Shown: in pieces, positions 1 through 5,878 of the stretch
Numbering within the stretch: position 1 is the first letter of the stretch
How the letters are laid out: each line of letters opens with the position of its first letter
Assembly: GCA_013812465.1 (NCBI GenBank)
Contig: JACCTK010000116.1
Location: 1-6,929 of the forward strand
DNA length: 6,929 bases
Direction of reading: 5' to 3'
Origin: Actinomycetota bacterium
Lineage (GTDB): Bacteria; Actinomycetota; Thermoleophilia; Gaiellales; Gaiellaceae
The notes under the pieces: model-generated
The model's database searches: none
What the model saw: only the letters and a program-made list of their open reading frames with translations
Told to the model about the DNA's origin: nothing
Made by a program: the position numbers and the translations under genes

Positions 1-1
1 C

Positions 2-1540
2 GTCTACACGGCGGACGACCTCCCGCCCGGGGCGCTCGAGCTCCCCGGCGAGTTCCCATTCACACGCGGCCCCAATCCGACCATGTACCGCGGCCGTCCG
101 TGGACGATCCGCCAGTACGCGGGATACGGCTCGGCCGAGGAGACGAACGCGCGCTTCAGCTACCTCCTCGAGCGCGGCCAGACCGGGCTGTCGGTCGCCT
201 TCGACCTGCCGACGCAACTCGGCTACGACTCGGACGACCCTCTCGCGGCAGGCGAGGTCGGGCGTACCGGCGTTGCGATCGACTCTCTCGCCGACATGGA
301 GGCGCTGCTCGAGGGGATTCCCCTCGCCGAGGTGTCCACGTCGATGACGATCAACGCGCCGGCCGCGCTGCTCCTCCTCCTCTACGAGCTCGTGGCGGAG
401 GGCCAGGGCGTCGACGGGAAGAGCTTGAAGGGAACGGTTCAAAACGACGTGCTGAAGGAGTACGTCGCGCGTGGGAACTACATCTTCCCGCCGCGTCCCT
501 CGATGCGGTTGACGACGGACCTCTTCGCGTACTGCGAGGACCATTTACCGCGCTGGAACACGATCTCCATCTCCGGTTACCACATCCGTGAGGCGGGGGC
601 GAGCGCGGCGCAGGAGCTCGCGTTCACACTCAGTAACGGCATCGCGTACTGCGAGGCAGCGATCGCCGCAGGACTCTCTCCGGACGAGTTCGGGGAGCGC
701 CTCTCCTTCTTCTTCAACGCGCACAACCACTTCTTCCAGGAGGTGGCGAAGTTCCGGGCAGCGCGGTGTCTTTGGGCGGAGATCATGCGCGAGCGCTTCG
801 GGGCCACGAACCCGCGGGCGACGGCTCTTCGCTTCCACGCACAGACCGGTGGATCGACGCTCACCGCCCAGCAGCCGGAGAACAACATCGTGCGCGTCGC
901 CATCCAGGCGCTCGCGGCGGTCTGCGGGGGCGCCCAGTCGATCCACACGAACTCGTTCGACGAAGCGCTCGCGCTGCCGAGCGAGCGTGCGGCGCGAATC
1001 GCGCTCAGGACGCAGCAGATCCTCGCGAACGAGGCCGGCGGAACTGACACGGCCGACCCGCTCGGAGGCGCGTACTTCATCGAGGCACTCACGGGCGAGC
1101 TCGAAGAGAAGGCACGCGAACTGATCCAGCGGGTCGATGAGCTCGGGGGGGCGGTCGCGGCGATCGAGGCAGGCTTCGTCCAGGCCGAGATCGAAGCCTC
1201 CGCCTTTCGCTATCAGGTCGAGGTCGAATCCGGCGAACGCGCGGTCGTCGGTGTCAACCGCTTCGCCGAGGAGGGAGAGGAGCGGGTCGAGCTCCTCAAG
1301 GTCGATCCCGAGAGCGAGCGGCGCCAGACGGAACGAACGGCCCGGGTGCGAGCAAAGCGGAACGCGGAGGCCGCCGCGAGCGCGCTGGCCGAGGTCCGAC
1401 GCACCGCCGAGACCGACGCGAATCTCCTTCCCCCGATGCGCGAAGCGCTCCAGGCCCACTGCACGATCGGCGAGATCTGTGGCGTGCTCCGCGAGTTATG
1501 GGGTACGTACGACGGTACATATGACGGTCGGCATGCGTAA
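2..1540 (+). CDS. Methylmalonyl-CoA mutase large (catalytic) subunit, 5'-truncated
   Basis: Catalyses the B12-dependent interconversion of methylmalonyl-CoA and succinyl-CoA (propionate, odd-chain and branched-chain catabolism) in the cytoplasm. The frame is open from base 2, and the residues before the ATG at 83 ([20 protein letters not shown]) are normal mutase sequence, so the true start lies upstream and the ATG at 83 is internal. Counting from base 2, Tyr39 (in RQYAG), Arg157 (in [10 protein letters not shown]), Tyr193 and His194 (in SGYH) match Propionibacterium Tyr89, Arg207, Tyr243 and His244 with identical spacings (118 and 37 residues, family numbering from memory). The Tyr/Arg pair binds the substrate carboxylate; isobutyryl-CoA mutase has Phe/Gln there. 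The protein stops after the TIM-barrel and linker, with no C-terminal B12-binding domain, so a separate small subunit is expected. The next gene is not that subunit. An ethylmalonyl-CoA mutase or related mutase is not excluded. Confidence 0.92.
   Translation, partial: VYTADDLPPGALELPGEFPFTRGPNPTMYRGRPWTIRQYAGYGSAEETNARFSYLLERGQTGLSVAFDLPTQLGYDSDDPLAAGEVGRTGVAIDSLADMEALLEGIPLAEVSTSMTINAPAALLLLLYELVAEGQGVDGKSLKGTVQNDVLKEYVARGNYIFPPRPSMRLTTDLFAYCEDHLPRWNTISISGYHIREAGASAAQELAFTLSNGIAYCEAAIAAGLSPDEFGERLSFFFNAHNHFFQEVAKFRAARCLWAEIMRERFGATNPRATALRFHAQTGGSTLTAQQPENNIVRVAIQALAAVCGGAQSIHTNSFDEALALPSERAARIALRTQQILANEAGGTDTADPLGGAYFIEALTGELEEKARELIQRVDELGGAVAAIEAGFVQAEIEASAFRYQVEVESGERAVVGVNRFAEEGEERVELLKVDPESERRQTERTARVRAKRNAEAAASALAEVRRTAETDANLLPPMREALQAHCTIGEICGVLRELWGTYDGTYDGRHA
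1502..1525 (+). repeat. 12-bp tandem duplication at the mutase C-terminus
   Basis: GGTACGTACGAC (1502-1513) is followed directly by GGTACATATGAC (1514-1525), identical at 10 of 12 positions. It encodes GTYD-GTYD near the mutase C-terminus, and the second copy contains the ATG at 1521 used here as the start of the next gene. It looks like a small in-frame duplication; functional importance is unknown. Confidence 0.6.
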
Positions 1541-2993
1541 GGCGACACAGTTGGCGGCAGCGACGGCTGTCGTCCTCGCGCTCGGGATCCCCCTCGCTGC
1601 GCTCGCCGGGTCACGCGGAGGCGAGTCGAGCGCGACCCGCGCGGCGCCCCCGAGCTTCACGCGCGACGTGGCGCCGATCATCCAGCAAAAGTGCGCGGCC
1701 TGCCATCAGCTGGGCGGAATCGCACCGATGCCGTTCCAAACCGCGCAGCAGATCTCGTCCCGTTCGGCGCTGATCGCGGCGACGGTGCAGGCCGAGCTGA
1801 TGCCGCCCTGGCCGCCCGGCCCTCGTTCGCCAAGCTACGTCGGCGAGCAGGACCGTCGGCTGAGCGCGGCTGAGCGCGCGACGCTCCTCGCCTGGGCCCG
1901 CGCGGGCGGAAAGGTCGACGGCCCCGCCCGCAAGCCACTTCCGAAGAAGCCGGTGCAGGTCGCGGCAGGTGAGTCCGTCCTCAAGCTCCGCATGCCCTCG
2001 ACGTACAAGCCGCACGCCGCGAAGGGAGTCACCGACGACTACCGCTGCTTCCTCCTCGACCCCAAGCGCGCCGGCGACTCGTTCGTCACTTCAGCACGCA
2101 TCGACCCTGGAGCGGCGAAGGTCGTCCACCACGTGATCCTCTTTCGCGTGTCGCGGGCGCAGGTCGCCGAGGCAAAGCGCCTCGACTCCAGGGCGGCCGG
2201 GCTCGGGTGGAGCTGCTTCGGCGGAACCGGGCTTCCTTCGGGCGACGGATCAGGCTCCATCCAGGATTCGCTGAACGACGCGAACTGGGTCGCCGCGTGG
2301 GCGCCTGGCTGGGGCGGCAATCGCCTTCCACGGGGAACGGGAGTGCCCTTGCCCGCCGGCAGCCAGATCGTGATGCAGGTGCACTACAACCTGTTGAACG
2401 GCCGGACTCCCGACCGCTCGCGCGCGGTGCTCACGGTTGCTCCCGCCGCTGCGAAGCTCACCCCGCTGCAGACGATGCTCCTTCCCGCGCCGGTCGAGAT
2501 TCCATGCGCCCAAGGCGAGCAAGGCCGGCTCTGCAACCGGAACGAGGCGCTGTTCGACCTGACGGGCAAGTACGGATCGCAGGCGGCGTTCGTGCCTGCC
2601 GGGCTCCTGATCCTGTGCCGCGGAAGCGCCGCGAATCCGCGTGCCGGCGCGGTCTCCAGCTGCGACCGGCGCCTCACTCAGCCGACGACGATCCATGTCG
2701 CAGCCGGCCACATGCACCTGCTCGGCGCCTCGATTCGGGTCGAGCTCAACCCGGGAACGCCGGGCGCACGAGTCCTGCTCGACATTCCGCGCTGGGACTT
2801 CCACTGGCAGAACGCCTACACGCTGGCGCGATCAGTGCAAGCAGGCCCTGGCGACGTCGTCCGGGTCACCTGTCGACACGACGTGCACAAGCACGGTGGG
2901 CACGGGATCCCGAAGACGCCGCGCTACATCCTCTGGGGCGAGGGCACGACAGACGAGATGTGCCTCGGTATTCTGCAAGTGACGCGCGGCTGA
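1521..2993 (+). CDS. Exported cytochrome c-type / copper type II (PHM-like) monooxygenase fusion
   Basis: A 490-residue secreted protein. Residues 1-29 form a signal peptide (MRK, hydrophobic core, ALA before Gly30). Residues about 45-130 hold a haem c motif (Cys58-Ala-Ala-Cys61-His62) with possible distal Met70 or Met94. Residues about 150-490 resemble the two copper domains of peptidylglycine alpha-hydroxylating monooxygenase. The candidate ligands are all present: His203-His204 (VHHVILF) and His288 (QVHYN) for CuH; His397 and His399 (GHMHLLG) and Met480 (DEMC) for CuM. Members of the family hydroxylate C-H bonds using O2 and two electrons; here the haem could supply electrons (inference). 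The substrate is unknown. A His-rich stretch (453-461) and eight Cys in the copper part are notable. The start is uncertain: ATG 1521 or ATG 1533, neither with a Shine-Dalgarno. Both overlap the mutase end (20 or 8 bp), suggesting co-transcription. Confidence 0.85.
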   Translation: MTVGMRKATQLAAATAVVLALGIPLAALAGSRGGESSATRAAPPSFTRDVAPIIQQKCAACHQLGGIAPMPFQTAQQISSRSALIAATVQAELMPPWPPGPRSPSYVGEQDRRLSAAERATLLAWARAGGKVDGPARKPLPKKPVQVAAGESVLKLRMPSTYKPHAAKGVTDDYRCFLLDPKRAGDSFVTSARIDPGAAKVVHHVILFRVSRAQVAEAKRLDSRAAGLGWSCFGGTGLPSGDGSGSIQDSLNDANWVAAWAPGWGGNRLPRGTGVPLPAGSQIVMQVHYNLLNGRTPDRSRAVLTVAPAAAKLTPLQTMLLPAPVEIPCAQGEQGRLCNRNEALFDLTGKYGSQAAFVPAGLLILCRGSAANPRAGAVSSCDRRLTQPTTIHVAAGHMHLLGASIRVELNPGTPGARVLLDIPRWDFHWQNAYTLARSVQAGPGDVVRVTCRHDVHKHGGHGIPKTPRYILWGEGTTDEMCLGILQVTRG

Positions 2994-3000
2994 GTCGCGC
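2984..3000. terminator. Weak hairpin between convergent genes
   Basis: GCGCGGC (2984-2990) can pair with GTCGCGC (2994-3000), including one G-U pair, around the TGA stop of the monooxygenase gene. The minus-strand gene stop occupies 3002-3000. Only six bases separate the two coding regions, so any terminator must overlap them. There is no T tract, and GC-rich hairpins arise easily here by chance. Confidence 0.25.
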
Positions 3001-3179
3001 TAAGACGCGCGCCGGCGCTTTCGCTCCTCGAGATACTCACGGAGTTCCGCCTGCTCCACACGCCTCACGATCTCGAGAACCTTCGGATCGGTCTCCCTGG
3101 GAGGGCCAAAGCCGGGAATGCGATAGATGACGCCCTTGCGGAGCGGTCCCTGCTCCGGCAGCGGCTCGCTGTGGATCAT
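3000..3179 (-). CDS. 59-residue conserved-looking orphan protein, coupled to upstream gene
   Basis: I do not recognise this protein. It has a short N-terminal part with Gly/Pro-rich turns (KGVIYRIPGFGPPRETD) and a long charged C-terminal helix (residues about 31-57, VLEIVRRVEQAELREYLEERK) ending in a basic tail. The charge and length suggest a soluble cytoplasmic protein. It is probably a real gene: its ATG overlaps the upstream stop as ATGA, and a perfect GGAGG lies 7 nt before it inside the upstream gene. It is therefore very likely co-translated with the DUF3467-like protein and may be its partner (inference). The TAG stop is 6 bp from the convergent monooxygenase stop. Confidence 0.72.
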   Translation of the reverse strand: MIHSEPLPEQGPLRKGVIYRIPGFGPPRETDPKVLEIVRRVEQAELREYLEERKRRRAS

Positions 3180-3484
3180 GTGACGTCCTCCGGCATGGAG
3201 CGATCCGTGTAGCTCCGCAGAACCTCGTCGAGGTGGTCGCGAAGGTGGAAGAAAACCCGTGGCGGCGCGATGACTCGCGCGACGAGTACGCCACGAGGCA
3301 ACTCGCGTATGTCGCGAACGAAGTCGATAGTGATCTCGTCTCGTCCGAGCCGTGCCTCCGTTCGATTTGTCCACACCCCGAGCAGAAGCGAGTGGTCGAG
3401 AACGAAGACGTCGACCAGTCGTCTGGCTCGCTCACTCGTCGATCTTGCGCGATTCGCGCTCGCCAAGGTTGTCGAAAGCGTCAC
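3176..3484 (-). CDS. DUF3467-like small protein
   Basis: About 102 residues if started at the GTG at 3484. Residues 36-92 have the layout I remember for DUF3467 (PF11950): a GVWTN segment (GxYAN in the family), an ExxIDFVRD strand, a second strand (RGVLVARVIAPP) and a final helix (HLRDHLDEVLRSY) matching the family's L-x2-L-x2-N/E-x-x-x-Y ending. The molecular function of that family is unknown to me. The N-terminal 25 residues (STSERARR) are not family-like, so a later start is possible; neither GTG 3484 nor the TTG seven codons later has a Shine-Dalgarno. The frame stays open further upstream, but that part only mirrors the glycosyltransferase gene. The stop overlaps the next gene (ATGA). 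The family call is moderate; that it is a gene is more certain because of the coupling. Confidence 0.6.
   Translation of the reverse strand: MTLSTTLASANRARSTSERARRLVDVFVLDHSLLLGVWTNRTEARLGRDEITIDFVRDIRELPRGVLVARVIAPPRVFFHLRDHLDEVLRSYTDRSMPEDVT
3187..3191 (-). promoter_or_regulatory. Shine-Dalgarno for the 59-residue gene
   Basis: On the minus strand GGAGG is followed by seven bases and then ATG at 3179. This is the ideal sequence and spacing. It lies within the last codons of the upstream gene and fixes the start of the small downstream gene. Confidence 0.75.
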
Positions 3485-3498
3485 GATTGCGTCACGAC

Positions 3499-4521
3499 AT
3501 GCGGATTCTTCTCGTCTCGCAGATGTATCCCAGTCCGGCCGACCCCGATCTCGGTGTGTTCGTCGCCAATCTCGAGCACGAGCTCGCCGGCCGCGGTCAC
3601 GCGCTCGCGCGCGCAGTCGTCGACCACCGAGCGGGCGGAAAGCGCCGCCACGTCGACCTCGCGCTCGACACCATGCGTGCTGCAAGGCGGCTCCGGCCGG
3701 ATGTCGTCTACGCGCACTTCCTCGTTCCCGCCGGGCTGGTCGCTGCACTCACCTCCCGGGTGCCGCTCGTCGTCACGGCCCACGGGCAGGACGTCGAGAA
3801 CGCTCGCGCGAACGCCGTGATACATGCGGCCACGCGGCACGTCGTCCGTCGTGCGTCCGCGATCATCGCGGTCTCGAAGTGGCTGGGTGGGCGACTCGAA
3901 GCGGTAGTGCCGGAGGCAGCCGCCAAGACCGAGGTAGTCGACTGCGGCGTCGATCTCGAGCGGTTCGCATCTCGTGACGCAGCCGCAGCGCGTTCCGAGG
4001 TCGGCTGGCGCGGCGATGGGACGACATTCCTCTGTCTAGGCACGCTCTCGGAGCGAAAGAACGTCCTCCGCCTCGCGCGCGCGTTCGAGCAGCGCGGCGA
4101 AGGGACGCTGACCTTCGTCGGAGACGGTCCGCTCCGGAAAGCCCTCGAAGGTCGCCCAGGAATCAAGCTTGCAGGCCGCGTCCCGCACGACGAGGTGCCG
4201 GCCTGGATCGCAGCGTGCGACGTCCTCTGCCAGCCAAGCCTCGTCGAGCCGTTCGGGCTCGCGACCCTCGAGGCGATGGCCTCGGCGCGGTCGGTCGTCG
4301 CGACCCGTGTAGGAGGGCCACCCGAGTTCGTGACGTCAGAGTCGGGTGTCCTCGTCGACCCGGAGGACGAGGACGGGCTCGCTTCAGCGCTCTCTCAGGC
4401 AGCAGCCCTCCCCCGCCCCAACCTCGCAGCCCGTGAGGCCGCGAGGAATCACGACGTCAAGCTGCAGGCGGCACGGGTGGAGGCGATTCTCCAGCGAGCC
4501 GTTCGAGATCGGCGAGCCTGA
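3499..4521 (+). CDS. Family 4 glycosyltransferase
   Basis: A 340-residue GT-B fold retaining glycosyltransferase that moves a sugar from a nucleotide-sugar donor, probably to a lipid or polysaccharide acceptor at the cytoplasmic face of the membrane. The N-terminal half starts MRILLVSQMYPSPADPDLGV with the glycine-containing acceptor loop, then VTAHGQDV (92-99) and VSKW (125-128). The C-terminal half has GTLSERKNV (181-189) with the phosphate-binding Arg/Lys, FVGDGPL (206-212), and the GT4 E-x7-E motif with Glu250 and Glu258 in VEPFGLATLEAM. ATG 3499 begins the canonical first beta strand; the frame is open upstream, but that part mirrors the divergent gene. No Shine-Dalgarno or clear promoter precedes it. 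The length is slightly short for GT4 (usually about 350-400), with both domains complete. No signal peptide or membrane helix is seen. The sugar and acceptor cannot be read from sequence. Confidence 0.9.
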   Translation: MRILLVSQMYPSPADPDLGVFVANLEHELAGRGHALARAVVDHRAGGKRRHVDLALDTMRAARRLRPDVVYAHFLVPAGLVAALTSRVPLVVTAHGQDVENARANAVIHAATRHVVRRASAIIAVSKWLGGRLEAVVPEAAAKTEVVDCGVDLERFASRDAAAARSEVGWRGDGTTFLCLGTLSERKNVLRLARAFEQRGEGTLTFVGDGPLRKALEGRPGIKLAGRVPHDEVPAWIAACDVLCQPSLVEPFGLATLEAMASARSVVATRVGGPPEFVTSESGVLVDPEDEDGLASALSQAAALPRPNLAAREAARNHDVKLQAARVEAILQRAVRDRRA

Positions 4522-4684
4522 CCTCGACCAGCGGTCGCACCGACTCCTCGAGGCCGGCTTCCCGCGCGACGGAAAGCGCCTCCTCGTACGTCTCGCGCAC
4601 CCTCTCGGGAGCGACTCCCTGCTTCAAACGATTATCGCCCGTGACGAGGAGCTTCTGGATCTTCGCGCGCGCGTCGTCCGCCAC
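4457..4684 (-). CDS. 75-residue helical (TPR-like) hypothetical protein
   Basis: I do not recognise a named family. It reads from a GTG at 4684 as MADDARAKIQ..., nearly all helix. A segment at residues 28-49 (RVRETYEEALSVAREAGLEE) resembles a tetratricopeptide helix pair, followed by another helix to residue 64 and a proline-rich tail (GESPPPVPPAA). It contains no cysteine or histidine. The last 65 bp overlap the glycosyltransferase 3' end tail to tail. Support for a real gene: protein-like amphipathic periodicity, a sensible start at the edge of the divergent spacer before secG, and a TAGCCT hexamer 6 nt before the GTG. There is no Shine-Dalgarno, so a leaderless mRNA is likely if it is expressed. 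Confidence 0.65.
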   Translation of the reverse strand: MADDARAKIQKLLVTGDNRLKQGVAPERVRETYEEALSVAREAGLEESVRPLVEVRLADLERLAGESPPPVPPAA

Positions 4685-4690
4685 GAACAG

Positions 4691-4712
4691 AGGCTACAGC
4701 CGCTGCTACCCT
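4691..4712. promoter_or_regulatory. Back-to-back -10 elements for a divergent leaderless pair
   Basis: The 35-bp spacer between the minus gene start (4684) and secG (4720) holds two TAnnnT hexamers. On the plus strand TACCCT (4707-4712) ends 7 nt before the secG GTG. On the minus strand TAGCCT (4696-4691) ends 6 nt before the opposing GTG. Both distances put +1 at or next to the start codon, and neither gene has a Shine-Dalgarno. The -35 regions are poor (for secG, CGAACA at 4684-4689). Confidence 0.45.
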
Positions 4713-4719
4713 GGCGCGC

Positions 4720-4947
4720 GTGCCGTGGCTTCAGATCTTCGCCGTCATACAGGTGCTCCTGAGCGCCTTCATGGTCACGCTCGTCCTCATGCACTCCGGC
4801 CGCGAGGCGGGAATGGGCGGCCTCGGCTTCACGCCTCACTCGCAGGGTGGAACGCACATCGTGGAGCGCAATCTCACGCGCCTCACGGTCGTCGTCGCTG
4901 CCGTGTTCACGCTGAACACGATCATCCTGTATCGCCTTCTCGCGTAG
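4720..4947 (+). CDS. secG: Preprotein translocase subunit SecG
   Basis: A 75-residue inner-membrane protein that assists SecYE/SecA protein export. Two hydrophobic helices (about 3-24 and 53-74) flank a glycine-rich cytoplasmic loop (REAGMGGLGFTPHSQGG), then HIVERNLTRLT before the second helix, the standard SecG pattern. The length is normal. It starts with GTG without a Shine-Dalgarno; a TACCCT hexamer 7 nt upstream suggests a leaderless transcript. It is followed closely by tRNA-Leu(GAG), as in the Escherichia coli secG-leuU order, and its TAG stop lies within the likely tRNA -10 hexamer. Confidence 0.87.
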   Translation: MPWLQIFAVIQVLLSAFMVTLVLMHSGREAGMGGLGFTPHSQGGTHIVERNLTRLTVVVAAVFTLNTIILYRLLA

Positions 4948-4950
4948 AAT
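4945..4950 (+). promoter_or_regulatory. Likely -10 of the tRNA-Leu promoter
   Basis: TAGAAT matches TATAAT at five of six bases and ends 12 nt before the mature tRNA 5' end, giving a leader of about five bases. Its first three bases are the secG stop codon. No good -35 is visible (TCATCC at 17-bp spacing), so read-through from secG may also supply the tRNA. Confidence 0.5.
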
Positions 4951-4962
4951 CACCTCCGGCTC

Positions 4963-5047
4963 GCGCTGGTGGCGGAATTGGTAGACGCGCTAGGTTGAGG
5001 GCCTAGTGGCCGCATAGGCCGTGGAGGTTCAAGTCCTCTCCAGCGCA
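4963..5047 (+). tRNA. tRNA-Leu, anticodon GAG
   Basis: An 85-nt class II tRNA. The acceptor stem GCGCTGG (4963-4969) pairs fully with CCAGCGC (5040-5046), with discriminator A5047. The anticodon stem CTAGG/CCTAG (4990-4994, 5002-5006) encloses TTGAGGG with anticodon GAG at 4997-4999, reading CUC and CUU. A long variable arm with GGCC/GGCC stem follows, then the T arm with TTCAAGT loop. A discriminator A and long variable arm are leucine identity features. CCA is not encoded and must be added by nucleotidyltransferase. Confidence 0.97.
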
Positions 5048-5050
5048 TGT

Positions 5051-5076
5051 GAAGGGCGGTCCCGGGACCGCCCTTC
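5051..5076 (+). terminator. Perfect 26-nt palindrome, probable terminator or attenuator
   Basis: GAAGGGCGGTCCC (5051-5063) is followed immediately by its exact reverse complement (5064-5076). The RNA would form an 11-bp GC-rich stem with a CCGG loop, three bases after the tRNA. The following bases (GGCTTAATG) lack a T tract, so this is an atypical intrinsic terminator. It could also be an attenuator or processing signal for the methyltransferase gene 14 bp downstream. Confidence 0.6.
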
Positions 5077-5090
5077 GGCTTAATGAGGTC

Positions 5091-5819
5091 ATGCGGCTGT
5101 ACTCCGACCTCGCTCCCTGGTTCCATCTGCTCACGCATCCCTCGGACTACGAGGACGAGGCGGCCTTCATCACGCGCATCATCGACGCCACGTTCGACGG
5201 CAGTGCCACGACGTTGTTGGAGCTCGGCTCGGGCGGCGGCAACAACGCGTCGCATCTCAAGCAACGCTTCTCGTGCACGCTGACCGACCTCTCGCCGGAG
5301 ATGCTCGAGCTCTCGAGAGCGCTGAATCCCGAGTGCGAGCACCTCCAAGGCGACATGCTTACGCTGCGTCTCGGATCCGTGTTCGATGCCGTCCTCGTGC
5401 ACGACGCCATCGCCTACATCACGACGGAGGACGACCTCCGGGCGGCCCTCGAGACCGTCGCCGTCCATCTCCGTCCGGGTGGAGTGGCAGTTGTCGTCCC
5501 CGACACGACGCGCGAGCTCTTCGTTCCGGGAACGGAGCACGGCGGCCACGACGGAGATGGGCGCGGCCTTCGGTATCTCGAGTGGGATCACGATCCGGAC
5601 CCGGACGACACGACGTACGACGTCGAGCTCGTCGTGGTGCTGATGGAGGACGGGAAAGAGATACGCGTGGAGCACGATCACCACACTTGTGGCGTCTTCT
5701 CGGACGCGGTCTGGCGCGATCTCATCGCTGCGGCGGGGCTCGAGGTCGTGGATGTCGAGACCATCCACGATCCGAACGCCGGAGAACACGCGGTGTTCGT
5801 GGCGCGCAAGTCTCCTTGA
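5091..5819 (+). CDS. Class I SAM-dependent methyltransferase
   Basis: A 242-residue cytoplasmic Rossmann-fold methyltransferase. Motif I is LLELGSGGGNN (42-52), followed by TDLSPEML (65-72, acidic residue for the SAM ribose), GDML (87-90, near the adenine), FDAVLVHDAIAYI (98-110, motif IV region) and LRPGGVAVVVPD (127-138). The C-terminal part is rich in Asp/His (HDPDPDDTTYD, EHDHHTCG) and probably shapes the substrate site. The substrate is unknown. ATG 5091 is preferred because the frame upstream to the GTG at 5049 only translates the palindrome; an AGG lies just 2 nt before it, too close for a normal Shine-Dalgarno. Its promoter is unclear: a CTTAAT hexamer sits 6 nt before the ATG, or transcription passes through from the tRNA. 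Its stop overlaps the lexA -35. Confidence 0.85.
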   Translation: MRLYSDLAPWFHLLTHPSDYEDEAAFITRIIDATFDGSATTLLELGSGGGNNASHLKQRFSCTLTDLSPEMLELSRALNPECEHLQGDMLTLRLGSVFDAVLVHDAIAYITTEDDLRAALETVAVHLRPGGVAVVVPDTTRELFVPGTEHGGHDGDGRGLRYLEWDHDPDPDDTTYDVELVVVLMEDGKEIRVEHDHHTCGVFSDAVWRDLIAAAGLEVVDVETIHDPNAGEHAVFVARKSP

Positions 5820-5844
5820 CGTCGTCCGAGCAGGGATCTACTGT
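5816..5844 (+). promoter_or_regulatory. lexA promoter (-35 and -10)
   Basis: TTGACG (5816-5821, five of six to consensus) is separated by exactly 17 bp from TACTGT (5839-5844, TAnnnT). The predicted start is at about 5851, at the first bases of the SOS operator, so bound LexA would block initiation. The TGA stop of the methyltransferase (5817-5819) is inside the -35. Confidence 0.75.
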
Positions 5845-5850
5845 CTCGCG

Positions 5851-5866
5851 ACGAACATATGTTCGT
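5851..5866 (+). promoter_or_regulatory. SOS box (LexA operator)
   Basis: ACGAACATATGTTCGT is a perfect 16-bp palindrome containing the Gram-positive/actinobacterial LexA consensus CGAAC-N4-GTTCG at 5852-5865. It sits at the predicted +1 of lexA, implying negative autoregulation released by DNA damage. The coupled zinc-ribbon gene should be induced too. Confidence 0.93.
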
Positions 5867-5878
5867 TCCCCCCGAGAC

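Noticed and set aside
545..1459. Long minus-strand open frame opposite the mutase gene (and a second one at 577-1092)
   Set aside because: Arg/Leu/Glu-rich low-complexity translation without domain pattern; it mirrors a clearly real mutase and is the usual high-GC antisense artefact.
1137..1520. Upstream extension of the copper monooxygenase frame inside the mutase gene
   Set aside because: The translation is Ser/Arg-rich noise; the protein proper starts with the signal peptide at 1521 or 1533.
2207..3130. 307-codon plus-strand frame across the monooxygenase and past its end
   Set aside because: Arg/Pro/Ala-rich shadow with no motif, overlapping a protein with candidates for every metal ligand.
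3000..3484. Toxin-antitoxin module
   Set aside because: Size and coupling fit, but neither protein shows a toxin motif or DNA-binding antitoxin fold, and the first gene looks DUF3467-like.
3233..3977. Plus-strand frames opposite the DUF3467-like gene and running into the glycosyltransferase
   Set aside because: Ser/Arg-rich shadows; the coupled minus pair and the GT4 motifs explain this DNA better.
4963..5076. tRNA-Leu as an integration (att) site of a mobile element
   Set aside because: No integrase, no repeat of the tRNA 3' end elsewhere in the window, and ordinary housekeeping genes on both sides.
5049..5090. Earlier GTG start for the methyltransferase
   Set aside because: It would translate the palindrome directly after the tRNA and adds residues unlike methyltransferases; ATG 5091 begins recognisable sequence.
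4950..5789. Minus-strand frame opposite the tRNA and methyltransferase
   Set aside because: It runs through a certain tRNA gene and is a codon-bias mirror of the methyltransferase.
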